Shown: piece after piece, positions 1 to 6,699 of the stretch
Layout of the letters: every line of letters starts with the position of its first letter
Position numbering within the stretch: position 1 is the stretch's first letter
Assembly: GCA_013042695.1 (NCBI GenBank)
Contig: JABDPQ010000282.1
Span: forward strand, 1-18,661
Direction: 5' to 3'
Length of the DNA stretch: 18,661 nt
Source: Desulfobacterales bacterium
GTDB lineage: Bacteria; Desulfobacterota; Desulfobulbia; Desulfobulbales; Desulfocapsaceae
Notes under the pieces: model-generated
What the model saw: only the letters and a program-made list of their open reading frames with translations
What the model was told of the DNA's origin: nothing
Database searches by the model: none
Program-made: the position numbers and the translations under genes

Positions 1-72
1 TTCAGGTTGTTTTGTGAAAATTAATCTGTCTCCCGGATCATGAAAAAGAAAAATAAAATCAGTCCCCTAAGT
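1..72 (-). repeat. REPIN-like palindromic element, copy 1 (cut by window edge)
   Basis: The reverse complement of 1-72 matches 10034-10103 at every base except one 2-bp indel (an extra CA in this copy). The right end carries AAAATCAGTCCCCTAAGT (55-72), which in the other copy is one arm of a perfect 18-bp terminal inverted repeat. The opposite arm of this copy would lie just left of the window. No transposase is present, so I read it as a non-autonomous REP/REPIN-type repeat. It ends about 36 bp before the putative -35 of the amidohydrolase operon. Confidence 0.85.
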
Positions 73-107
73 CAGTGCATTAATTTACTGGCATTCTTTT
101 GCTGAAC

Positions 108-136
108 TTGAGGGGTAATCAGAAAAAAGATTATAT
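108..136 (+). promoter_or_regulatory. Putative sigma70-type promoter of the amidohydrolase operon
   Basis: TTGAGG (108-113) and TTATAT (131-136) are separated by 17 bp, about 40 bp upstream of the first start codon. The -35 matches the consensus at 4 of 6 positions. The -10 is weaker; shifting to TATATC with an 18-bp spacer gives 4 of 6. A 12-mer GGGTAATCAGAA (113-124) lies in the spacer and recurs upstream of the acyl-CoA synthetase gene, so it may be an operator. This is pattern inference only. Confidence 0.35.
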
Positions 137-174
137 CTCCAAAAAAATACACAAGACCGTAAGGAGAGACAATA

Positions 175-1398
175 ATGGCTCTTGAGACATGTACTATCGA
201 CGGTGATCGTCTTAACTTTGAATTGGCTGAACTGGGAAAGATCGGGCTGGGTGAAGAGGGGGGATATTATAGAGAGGCCTTCTCTCAGGCCGATATGGAC
301 GGCAGAGCCTTGGTAGAAGTCTATATGAAAGAGGCGGGCATGGCTGTTACCCGTGATGCCGCGTTAAATTCCGTTGGCCGTTACGAAGGTCAGGATGAAT
401 CGCTGCCACCCATCGTGATCGGCTCGCACACCGATACAGTGCCCCGCGGCGGTAATTACGACGGTGCATTGGGGGTATTGTCCGGCATCGCCGTGGTCAG
501 AGCCCTCTTTCTCGCCGGGGTCAGATTGAAACATGCTGTCGAAATTATCAACTTTACTGGAGAAGAAGCGGTGGCACCTGGAGGAACATTCGGCAGCCGG
601 GTCATGACCAAACATTTTAACGAAGAGCTGCTGGAGCAGACTGTTTACACTGGTGATACTTTCAGGGAACATCTGGAAAAGGCCGGCGTGATCATAGAAA
701 AATTGGCTGCCGCGGAAAGACTGCAGGGGTCTGCTGCCGGTTATGTCGAACTTCACATCGAGCAGGGGGGTATCCTGGATGAGGAGAATATTTCCATAGG
801 TGTTGTCAGCGGCATTGTCGGCTTCAGACGCTACCGATTGGTGTTTCCGGGCACTGCCAACCATGCAGGGACAACCCCCATGGATAAACGGGATGATGCC
901 CTGATCAAGGCTGCCCGCTTTACGCTCGCCGTTAAAGAAACCGCCGAAAGACATGGAATTGTCGGAACCGTGGGGACCCTGCAGGTAGATCCCGGCGCTC
1001 CCAACGTCATTCCCGGTAGTGTTGAGATTACCTTTGAAATGAGAGGTCTGGATGATTCCGTCATTGATGCAGCCCAAAAAGAGTTGAAATCTTCTGCGGA
1101 TGAACTGAAAGCCTCGTTTGATAAATATTCCCACAAGCCCTCGGTCATTTCAAGTACAGAGATTGTCGGGGCCCTGGAAGAAGGCTGCCGCAAGGCAGGG
1201 CTGGATTATATCGTCATGCCCAGCGGCGCCGGACACGATGCCAACCTGATGGCCAGGATATGCCCGGTTGCCATGCTCTTTGTTCCCAACAGGGATGGTA
1301 TCAGCCATTCCAAGGATGAGTACGCCACACCCGAGGCTTGCGTGAATGGTGCCAGAGCACTGTTACATGGAATAATAGAGCTCGATAAACAAATATAA
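175..1398 (+). CDS. M20-family Zn-dependent amidohydrolase (allantoate amidohydrolase / N-carbamoyl-L-amino-acid hydrolase type)
   Basis: The 407-residue product has the usual length for the AllC/HyuC branch of the M20 metallopeptidases. Expected metal-ligand motifs are present: GSHTDT (H85), GNYDGALG (D96), GEE (E130-E131), ELHIEQG (H194) and ISHSKDE (H378). The dimerisation-domain motif NHAGTTPM (about 229-236) and GAGHDA (H354) are also present. The family hydrolyses the carbamoyl or ureido group of N-carbamoyl amino acids or allantoate, releasing ammonia and CO2. It is cytoplasmic, with no signal peptide. The start is supported by AAGGAG at 161-166, 8 nt before the ATG. It is first in a four-gene operon, directly before a cyclic amidohydrolase, the classic pairing for allantoin or hydantoin use. 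Family assignment is firm; substrate is not. Confidence 0.93.
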   Translation: MALETCTIDGDRLNFELAELGKIGLGEEGGYYREAFSQADMDGRALVEVYMKEAGMAVTRDAALNSVGRYEGQDESLPPIVIGSHTDTVPRGGNYDGALGVLSGIAVVRALFLAGVRLKHAVEIINFTGEEAVAPGGTFGSRVMTKHFNEELLEQTVYTGDTFREHLEKAGVIIEKLAAAERLQGSAAGYVELHIEQGGILDEENISIGVVSGIVGFRRYRLVFPGTANHAGTTPMDKRDDALIKAARFTLAVKETAERHGIVGTVGTLQVDPGAPNVIPGSVEITFEMRGLDDSVIDAAQKELKSSADELKASFDKYSHKPSVISSTEIVGALEEGCRKAGLDYIVMPSGAGHDANLMARICPVAMLFVPNRDGISHSKDEYATPEACVNGARALLHGIIELDKQI

Positions 1399-1400
1399 GC

Positions 1401-1419
1401 CTGCCCGTAAAAAGGGCAG
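1401..1419 (+). other. Small hairpin just before the RBS of the second operon gene
   Basis: CTGCCC (1401-1406) and GGGCAG (1414-1419) form a perfect 6-bp stem with a 7-nt A-rich loop. It lies between the first gene's stop and the GAGGAG ribosome binding site (1421-1426) of the second. It could protect or separate the two coding segments of the mRNA or tune translation. It lacks a T-tract, so it is not a standard terminator. Confidence 0.45.
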
Positions 1420-1433
1420 CGAGGAGAAATACG

Positions 1434-2798
1434 ATGATATTTGATGTACTGATAAAAAATGGCACCCTTGTCTCGAGCGAGGGTGAACGCTTGCTGGATA
1501 TTGCCATAGAGAATGGCAAAGTAGCCGCCTTGCTAACACCAGCTCAGGATATAGCTGCAGAAGAAATAATTGATGCCAAAGGGCTGCATGTCTTCCCCGG
1601 TATTGTAGACGGCCACTGTCATATGAGGGATCCCGGCAGGATGGAACGAGAGGATTTCTGGACCGGAACCCAGGCAGCTGCAGCAGGCGGCATCACCACC
1701 GTATGCGAGATGCCCATATCCATTCCACCCGTTTACACCGCTGAGATCCTCAAACAGCGCGCAGCAACAGTACAACCGCGAGCACTGATCGATTTTGCCC
1801 TTTACGGAACCGCCGGGTTTGAAAACCTGGATGAAATCCAGGGACTTGCCGATGCAGGTGCGGTTGCCTTTAAAACCTATCTTCACCCGGCAGAACCGGG
1901 TCGGGAAAAAGAGTTTACCGGGTTGATCTGTCCTGACTCAGGCAGCCAGTATGAAACCATGGAAGTGGTAGCCAAAACGGGCCTCCGTCATTGTCTGCAC
2001 TGCGAAACAAATGAAATGATTCTGATGTTCACCAAGAAACTGAAGGAGAGTGGCAGAACTGATGGCCTCGTTCACACAGAGAGCCGCCCTGCTGTATGCG
2101 AAGACAGTTCTGTGGCCCTCTCTCTTGCCATCGGAACCACGGTGGGTGCATCTATGGTGATCTGCCATATGTCAAGCGCCGGAGCCGTTCAGCTGGTCAA
2201 GGAGGCCAAGGCACGAGGGGTGGATGTTATGGCCGAAACCTGCCCGACGTATATCTTCATGTCTGATGAATATCTGAACAAATTCGGCCCCTATGCGAAG
2301 AACAATCCCCCGCTTCGTTCAGAGGAAAACAGACAAAAACTCTGGGAGTATATCAATGATGGCACCATGGATTACATTGCCACAGACCATTCTCCCTGGA
2401 GGCCGGAATCCAAAGACGGCGGCATCTTCACGGCAAATTCGGGAATTGCCAGCTTTGACATGATTATGCCCTTGATGATCGACGCCATTAATGACGATGT
2501 CATCAGCTACAGCAAGGCCGCAGCCATGCTCAGTGAAAAACCGGCAGAGGTTTTTAAACTCGGAGAAAAAGGCCACGTAAAACCAGGTTATGATGCCGAC
2601 TTTGTCTTGGTAAATATGAAGGATGAGTTCGTTTTTGATATGAAAAAAAGCTATTCCAAGGCAGGTGAAACCATGCATGTTTTCGACGGCAGGAAATTCT
2701 CTGGAAAAATCCAGTCGACCTGGGTCAGGGGCACAAAAGTCCATGAAAACGGCAAAACCATAGCTAAAGCCGGACACGGCCAGTTTGTGAGGCCTTAG
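1434..2798 (+). CDS. Cyclic amidohydrolase, allantoinase/hydantoinase type
   Basis: This 454-residue member of the amidohydrolase superfamily has the complete binuclear metal site: GHCHMRDPG (H61, H63, R65), FKTYL (K147, the probable carboxylated lysine), LHCE (H189), ICHMSS (H245) and ATDHSP (D318). The stretch from the HxH motif through GITTVCEMP, the ATDHSPW segment and a C-terminal GHGQFV tail resemble allantoinase (AllB) more than dihydropyrimidinase, as I remember those families. It would open a cyclic ureide such as allantoin or a 5-substituted hydantoin to the N-carbamoyl acid, which the upstream gene could then process. GAGGAG precedes the ATG, and only 2 nt separate its stop from the next gene. 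No signal peptide is seen. Superfamily is certain; the exact ring substrate is inference. Confidence 0.92.
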   Translation: MIFDVLIKNGTLVSSEGERLLDIAIENGKVAALLTPAQDIAAEEIIDAKGLHVFPGIVDGHCHMRDPGRMEREDFWTGTQAAAAGGITTVCEMPISIPPVYTAEILKQRAATVQPRALIDFALYGTAGFENLDEIQGLADAGAVAFKTYLHPAEPGREKEFTGLICPDSGSQYETMEVVAKTGLRHCLHCETNEMILMFTKKLKESGRTDGLVHTESRPAVCEDSSVALSLAIGTTVGASMVICHMSSAGAVQLVKEAKARGVDVMAETCPTYIFMSDEYLNKFGPYAKNNPPLRSEENRQKLWEYINDGTMDYIATDHSPWRPESKDGGIFTANSGIASFDMIMPLMIDAINDDVISYSKAAAMLSEKPAEVFKLGEKGHVKPGYDADFVLVNMKDEFVFDMKKSYSKAGETMHVFDGRKFSGKIQSTWVRGTKVHENGKTIAKAGHGQFVRP

Positions 2799-2800
2799 TC

Positions 2801-3469
2801 ATGATAGCACTGATTGCCCTTGGGCACTCCCCACGGCCTGATCACGAAGAAGTCTATCAGAGAATACTGCCGGGAGTTCCCCGCAAACTGGCCGGGGCAC
2901 TGGATATATTCAGCTGTGATGAAGCCCGGAAGCTTGAAGATAAACAGGGTGTCTCTCCCCTGGTTTGCCTGCTTAACGATAAGACAACGGTAGAGATTCC
3001 CCTTCCGGTTCTCTTCCCCTACATTGAGCGACAAATCAAAGCGCTGGCAGCAGAGGGCGCCCATTTGGCGATTGTCCTCTGTTGCGGTGGCTTTCCCCGA
3101 TTTAACAGTTCCATTCCGGTGTTCCTACCGGGTATGATCGTTCCGGCTGTGGTCAGAGCGACGTGTCCCGATGGCAACATAGGTATCATTGTGCCAAATC
3201 ATGCCCAGGTTTCAGCAGCCGTTGCTCATTGGCATGAGCTGGGCATTAAAGTAGAATCTGCTGTTGTCTCACCGTATGAAGGAGTGGGGTTTGACGAAGC
3301 AGCAGAGAAATTCAGAGACCTGAGATGTGATCTGGTTGCCATCGATTGTATGGGCTTTAAAGAAGAACACCGGGACCGTCTCAGCAGGGACTGCGGCTGT
3401 CCGGTTCTCCTGCCTAAAACTTTGGTGGCCAAAGTCGCAGGAGAAATGGTGGGTTCAACTCCATCCTGA
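2801..3469 (+). CDS. aroM: AroM-family protein (Asp/Glu/hydantoin racemase superfamily)
   Basis: The 222-residue product matches the AroM family as I recall E. coli AroM: an N-terminal LIALGHSPR-type start, LLND (57-60), IVPNHAQ (about 130-136) and the C-terminal IDCMGFKEEHRDRL segment followed by PVLLP. AroM has no settled biochemical role, although the fold belongs to the Asp/Glu/hydantoin racemases that use two cysteines. Here both candidate positions are cysteine: LCCGGF (C94/C95) and DCMGF (C183). E. coli AroM, from memory, lacks the first. The start follows the previous stop by 2 nt, with GTGAGG at 2787-2792, indicating translational coupling. Sitting between a ring-opening amidohydrolase and an aminotransferase, it may be a racemase for the hydantoin, carbamoyl or amino acid intermediate. 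That role is inference. Confidence 0.82.
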   Translation: MIALIALGHSPRPDHEEVYQRILPGVPRKLAGALDIFSCDEARKLEDKQGVSPLVCLLNDKTTVEIPLPVLFPYIERQIKALAAEGAHLAIVLCCGGFPRFNSSIPVFLPGMIVPAVVRATCPDGNIGIIVPNHAQVSAAVAHWHELGIKVESAVVSPYEGVGFDEAAEKFRDLRCDLVAIDCMGFKEEHRDRLSRDCGCPVLLPKTLVAKVAGEMVGSTPS

Positions 3470-3494
3470 AAATCAACAGAGAATAGGATACAAC

Positions 3495-4658
3495 ATGTTT
3501 GATGCACAAAGAATGAGCAGTATACCCTTTTCCGGCATACGAAAAGTCTTTGAAGAGGTGCACGCCAGAGAAGCTGCCGGAGAGCACATCGTTAACCTGG
3601 GAATCGGCCGACCCGATTTTGACACACCGCTCAACATCAAGGAAGCTGCCAAGAAAGCTCTGGATGACGGGCACGTCCACTATGCTTCCAATTATGGCAA
3701 TGATGATTTGAGAAAGGCAATTGCTCATAAGTTCGAGCGGGATAACGATCTGCACTATGATTATAAAAAAGAGATCATGGTCACCGTCGGGGCAAATGAG
3801 GGCGTCTTCCTCGCCATGCTGGCTTTTGTGAATCCGGGAGACGAGGTTCTCGTGCCCGATCCGTTCTGGCCTCACTATTTTCCCTGTGTCGAACTGGCTG
3901 GGGGTGTGCCCGTTTCTGTCCCGATCAGAGAAGAAAATGGCTTTAACCCGACAAAAAAAGATTTGTTCTCTCTCTGCACAGACAAAACCAAGATGATCAT
4001 CGTTAACTCTCCTCATAACCCTACAGGAGCGGTTTTCTCAAAGAGGACTTTGGCAGGGATTGCTGACGTGGCCCTGGAAAAAAATTTGATGGTGCTATCT
4101 GATGAAATTTACGAGCAGCTCATCTATGGTGGGGAAAAACATGTCAGTATCGGTACACTCCCAAAAATGAAAGAGCGGACAGTCACCGTAAACGGGTTCT
4201 CCAAGAGTTATGCCATGACCGGCTGGAGACTTGGCTATGTGGGAGTGGAGCAGAACCTTATGTCTCCAATGATCAGAGCACACCAGTACTCAACGGTCTG
4301 TGTTTCAACCTTTTCCCAGTATGGAGCGGCTGAAGCCCTTAACGGCCCGCAGGATGAGCTTGGCAAGATGGTCTCCGAGTTCGGCAGACGGCGCGAGTTG
4401 GTCGTTGCCTCACTGAAAAAGATGAAGCGGGTGAGCTTCAGTGAACCCAAGGGGGCTTTTTATGTTATGGTCAATGTCTCTCAGACCGGCCGCTCCGCAG
4501 AGCAGGTAGCGGGTGACCTCTTGAATAGTGGCGTTGCCGTTGTTCCCTGGGAATCTATGGGTAAATACGCTAAGGGGCTGGTGCGACTATCCTATGCCAA
4601 TTCCTATGAGAACCTCGAAATCGCCATGGAGCGAATGACTTCGTATTTCGATTATTAG
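3495..4658 (+). CDS. PLP-dependent aminotransferase, class I/II (aspartate aminotransferase-like)
   Basis: I place the start at 3495 (387 residues) because MFDAQRMSS is the normal beginning of this family. A 56-codon upstream in-frame extension overlaps the previous gene and is not family-like. A weak purine-rich site (GAGAATAGG) precedes the ATG. Fold-type I motifs are complete: NSPHNPTG (N175), SDEIYE (D203, Y206), FSKSYAMTGWRLGY (K237, the PLP Schiff-base lysine) and GLVRLSYA (R364, which binds the substrate carboxylate). It transfers an amino group to or from a 2-oxo acid such as 2-oxoglutarate, pyruvate or glyoxylate. As the last operon gene, 25 nt after aroM, it probably acts on the amino acid or ureidoglycine released by the two amidohydrolases. 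Only 26 nt separate it from the convergent dehydrogenase gene. Confidence 0.94.
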   Translation: MFDAQRMSSIPFSGIRKVFEEVHAREAAGEHIVNLGIGRPDFDTPLNIKEAAKKALDDGHVHYASNYGNDDLRKAIAHKFERDNDLHYDYKKEIMVTVGANEGVFLAMLAFVNPGDEVLVPDPFWPHYFPCVELAGGVPVSVPIREENGFNPTKKDLFSLCTDKTKMIIVNSPHNPTGAVFSKRTLAGIADVALEKNLMVLSDEIYEQLIYGGEKHVSIGTLPKMKERTVTVNGFSKSYAMTGWRLGYVGVEQNLMSPMIRAHQYSTVCVSTFSQYGAAEALNGPQDELGKMVSEFGRRRELVVASLKKMKRVSFSEPKGAFYVMVNVSQTGRSAEQVAGDLLNSGVAVVPWESMGKYAKGLVRLSYANSYENLEIAMERMTSYFDY

Positions 4659-4684
4659 CACTGGAAATTTAGCCCCCTCTCATA

Positions 4685-5623
4685 TCAATAGCCGCTGTTA
4701 AAATCGACAACATACTTAAGTGGTTTGGACGCTAGAAACCTGAAATAATTATCACAAAAAATCTCCGAGATTTGCTCGGGAAATGAAAATGCCGCATTGT
4801 GGGGGGTAATGTAGACATTTGGTAAGCTCCACAATGGGCTATCCTCCGGTAGCGGTTCCTGTTCAAAGACATCAAGGACTGCTCCTTTGACATAACCGCG
4901 CTGAAGAGCTAAAACAAGTGCCTCCTGATTGATGGCCGACCCTCTGCCGACGTTCATCAAAATTGCCGTATCTTTCATGGCCTGCAATTCTTCCAGGCCG
5001 ATGAAATGTTGTGATGCCGCGGTATCCGGCAGGATCAGCACAAGGTAGTCCAAGAGCGGCAGAAACGTTTGTATCTCAGAGGGGGTAAAGACTTGCTCGA
5101 CATGGTCGATTGCGCCTCTGGTTCGCTTGAGCCCCAGAACACGCATGCCAAAAAAGGCAGCTGTCTGAGCAATATGACTGCCAATGGAGCCAAGCCCGAC
5201 AATTCCTATGGTTTTGTTATGCAGGCCCACATAGGAGATCGGTGACCAGTTTCTCTGTTGCTGATTCTGCATGGTGGCAAAGAGGCTGCGCTCCTGCGCC
5301 AGGATATAGGCAAAAACATATTCGCTCATCAATGGGCCGAAGACATCCTTGACACCAGTGAGGATGTAGTCTTTGCGCAGCTCATCAACACAATAGGGTT
5401 CGATGCCTGCAAAGGTTGACTGCACCCATTGCAGTTTGTCGGCATGTTGCAGCAGCGGGGCGACAAATTCAGGCCGGCCAAGAATAATATCAACCTCAGA
5501 GATGTGCTTGAAGCCCTCATCCACACTGCACGCAGAAAAAATTTCAAGTTCAGGCAGGTCGTGCCCAGCGATCTCTTCGACATAGGTTGGTGCATTTTTC
5601 TCAAGAATCAATAATCGCTTCAT
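4685..5623 (-). CDS. D-2-hydroxyacid dehydrogenase (GhrA-like glyoxylate/hydroxypyruvate reductase type)
   Basis: The 312-residue protein has the standard two-domain D-2-hydroxyacid dehydrogenase layout. The dinucleotide-binding motif GLGSIG is at 143-148. Catalytic residues are R227 (NVGRGSA), E256 (FEQEPLP) and H275 (TPHNAA). Basic residues after the second beta strand (LKRTRG, about 165-170) suggest NADP(H) preference, as in GhrA. It reduces 2-oxo acids such as glyoxylate or hydroxypyruvate to D-2-hydroxy acids in the cytoplasm. Reverse-strand AGGA lies 7-8 nt before the ATG. It converges on the amidohydrolase/aminotransferase operon, so it could reduce the 2-oxo acid or glyoxylate formed there, but it has its own transcription unit and the link is by proximity only. 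The intergenic gap shows no obvious terminator. Confidence 0.92.
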   Translation of the reverse strand: MKRLLILEKNAPTYVEEIAGHDLPELEIFSACSVDEGFKHISEVDIILGRPEFVAPLLQHADKLQWVQSTFAGIEPYCVDELRKDYILTGVKDVFGPLMSEYVFAYILAQERSLFATMQNQQQRNWSPISYVGLHNKTIGIVGLGSIGSHIAQTAAFFGMRVLGLKRTRGAIDHVEQVFTPSEIQTFLPLLDYLVLILPDTAASQHFIGLEELQAMKDTAILMNVGRGSAINQEALVLALQRGYVKGAVLDVFEQEPLPEDSPLWSLPNVYITPHNAAFSFPEQISEIFCDNYFRFLASKPLKYVVDFNSGY

Positions 5624-5771
5624 CTTAAATCCTATTAATGTAATGGAGGTTTTACCAAGACAAGGTGCTCATCACCATAAATTATAAGATTACAATTGTA
5701 ACTCAGCTGCATAACTAGGCGCAAGGAAATGGCCACGGTGAAATGAATTGACTCCGGCTGCTGCACTTCGC

Positions 5772-5881
5772 CCTGATCATCAGGTCTGTGAGGTTGGCAA
5801 ACAGGCCATCCCTGGCCTGATCGCCAGTTGTGGACGTCATGTCCACACCCCTTACGGGCCTTTTTCACTGCCCTGATGGGC
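5772..5881. repeat. Array of short palindromes (REP-like structured intergenic region)
   Basis: Within 110 bp there are four clear hairpins. They are CCTGAT-C-ATCAGG (5772-5784), CAGGCC-ATCCCT-GGCCTG (5802-5819, extended by flanking TGGC/GCCA), GTGGAC-GTCAT-GTCCAC (5830-5846) and GCCC-TGAT-GGGC (5870-5881). On the reverse strand a GGCCC-NNNA-GGG motif occurs twice. The array lies between the stop of the phosphatidyltransferase (5911) and the start of the dehydrogenase (5623). It looks like a REP cluster or structured RNA rather than coding DNA. The remaining gap sequence, 5624-5771 and 5882-5910, shows nothing I recognise beyond the dehydrogenase RBS. Confidence 0.7.
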
Positions 5882-5910
5882 CTACGTGATGCATCCTCCG
5901 CCAATTCTTT

Positions 5911-6543
5911 TCACCTCAGGTTTTGGTTCCGCTGATCGGCTCGAAGTGTTCTATAACCATAGAAAATGCGCAGCCCGGTCGTCAGGTAACAGATAGTAGC
6001 AAATATCCAGGCAAGGATCGGAAAGCGTGCAGGAAAAAGGCAGATGAGGATGAAAAAAATAATCGTTTCGGTGCCCTCGGCCAGCCCGCCGAGATAATAA
6101 ATTCCCTTACCCGGTAAACGCAGATCGCTGATATGGCGTCTCTCTGCTAGCACGGCAAAGGCCAGAAAACTCGAACCGGTGCCGACAAAGGAAAAGATCA
6201 GCGCGGCAGCTGCAAGACCGTTTCGGGCTGGATCTGCAAGCGCAAAACCAAAAATAACCGCAGAATAGAAAACAAAATCAAGGGAGATATCAAGAAAAGC
6301 TCCACTGTCAGTTGTCTCAGTCAGGCGGGCCAGCGCTCCATCGAGGCCATCTGCTGTGCGGTTCAGTAAAATGAATATCAATGCCAAATAATTGTGCCCA
6401 AGAGCGATAGCCCCGACCCCCACCATGCCGACAATAAAACCAGCAACACTAACCTGGTCAGGCTTTATGCCTCGACGTCTCAAGAAGCGGGCAAGAGCTT
6501 CAAGATAGGGAGAAAGCAGACGCAAACTCACTTTGTCAAGCAT
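5911..6543 (-). CDS. CDP-alcohol phosphatidyltransferase family membrane enzyme
   Basis: This 210-residue protein carries the full family signature: D65, D68-G69, A72-R73, G81, D85 and D89 in the D-G-x2-D-G-x2-A-R-x7-G-x3-D-x3-D arrangement. Several hydrophobic helices follow (about 33-62, 87-104, 108-132, 158-190). The family moves a phosphatidyl or similar phospho-alcohol group from a CDP-alcohol to an acceptor alcohol in the inner membrane, as in phosphatidylglycerophosphate or phosphatidylinositol-phosphate synthesis. The acceptor here is unknown. The reverse strand AGAGGTAATC just before the ATG gives a good ribosome binding site. It is transcribed divergently from the zinc metallopeptidase gene across about 150 bp. 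It is slightly larger than PgsA, and I would not assign it to a specific phospholipid. Confidence 0.88.
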   Translation of the reverse strand: MLDKVSLRLLSPYLEALARFLRRRGIKPDQVSVAGFIVGMVGVGAIALGHNYLALIFILLNRTADGLDGALARLTETTDSGAFLDISLDFVFYSAVIFGFALADPARNGLAAAALIFSFVGTGSSFLAFAVLAERRHISDLRLPGKGIYYLGGLAEGTETIIFFILICLFPARFPILAWIFATICYLTTGLRIFYGYRTLRADQRNQNLR

Positions 6544-6683
6544 GATTACCTCTAGAGTTAATCCTTGCGGTCACGAATTCAGGTATTATTCATAACATAT
6601 TATAGAGTGGAGTTGGACCAAAGAGTATGCTAAAAAAGATCCTATTGAACCTGTTAGCAGACACCGGCACAATAGCACAAACT

Positions 6684-6689
6684 GAGGAG
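6684..6689 (+). promoter_or_regulatory. RBS fixing the start of the metallopeptidase gene
   Basis: GAGGAG at 6684-6689 is only 1 nt before an ATG at 6691 but 10 nt before the in-frame ATG at 6700. The second gives a usable spacing and a family-like N-terminus (MRWKDGRRSSNV), so 6700 is the likely start. Confidence 0.6.
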
Positions 6690-6699
6690 AATGTTACCC

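Noticed and set aside
364..1134. 256-codon reverse open frame
   Set aside because: Antisense to the amidohydrolase, whose metal motifs span the same bases; no independent evidence of coding.
3327..3494. N-terminal extension of the aminotransferase
   Set aside because: Overlaps the aroM frame and looks like a shifted reading of it; family start is at 3495.
4659..4684. Terminator between the convergent aminotransferase and dehydrogenase genes
   Set aside because: No inverted repeat or T-tract is visible in the 26 bp.
5635..5904. 89-codon reverse open frame between the phosphatidyltransferase and dehydrogenase genes
   Set aside because: It runs straight through the palindrome array, has no family-like composition and no clear RBS; the structure explains the open frame better.
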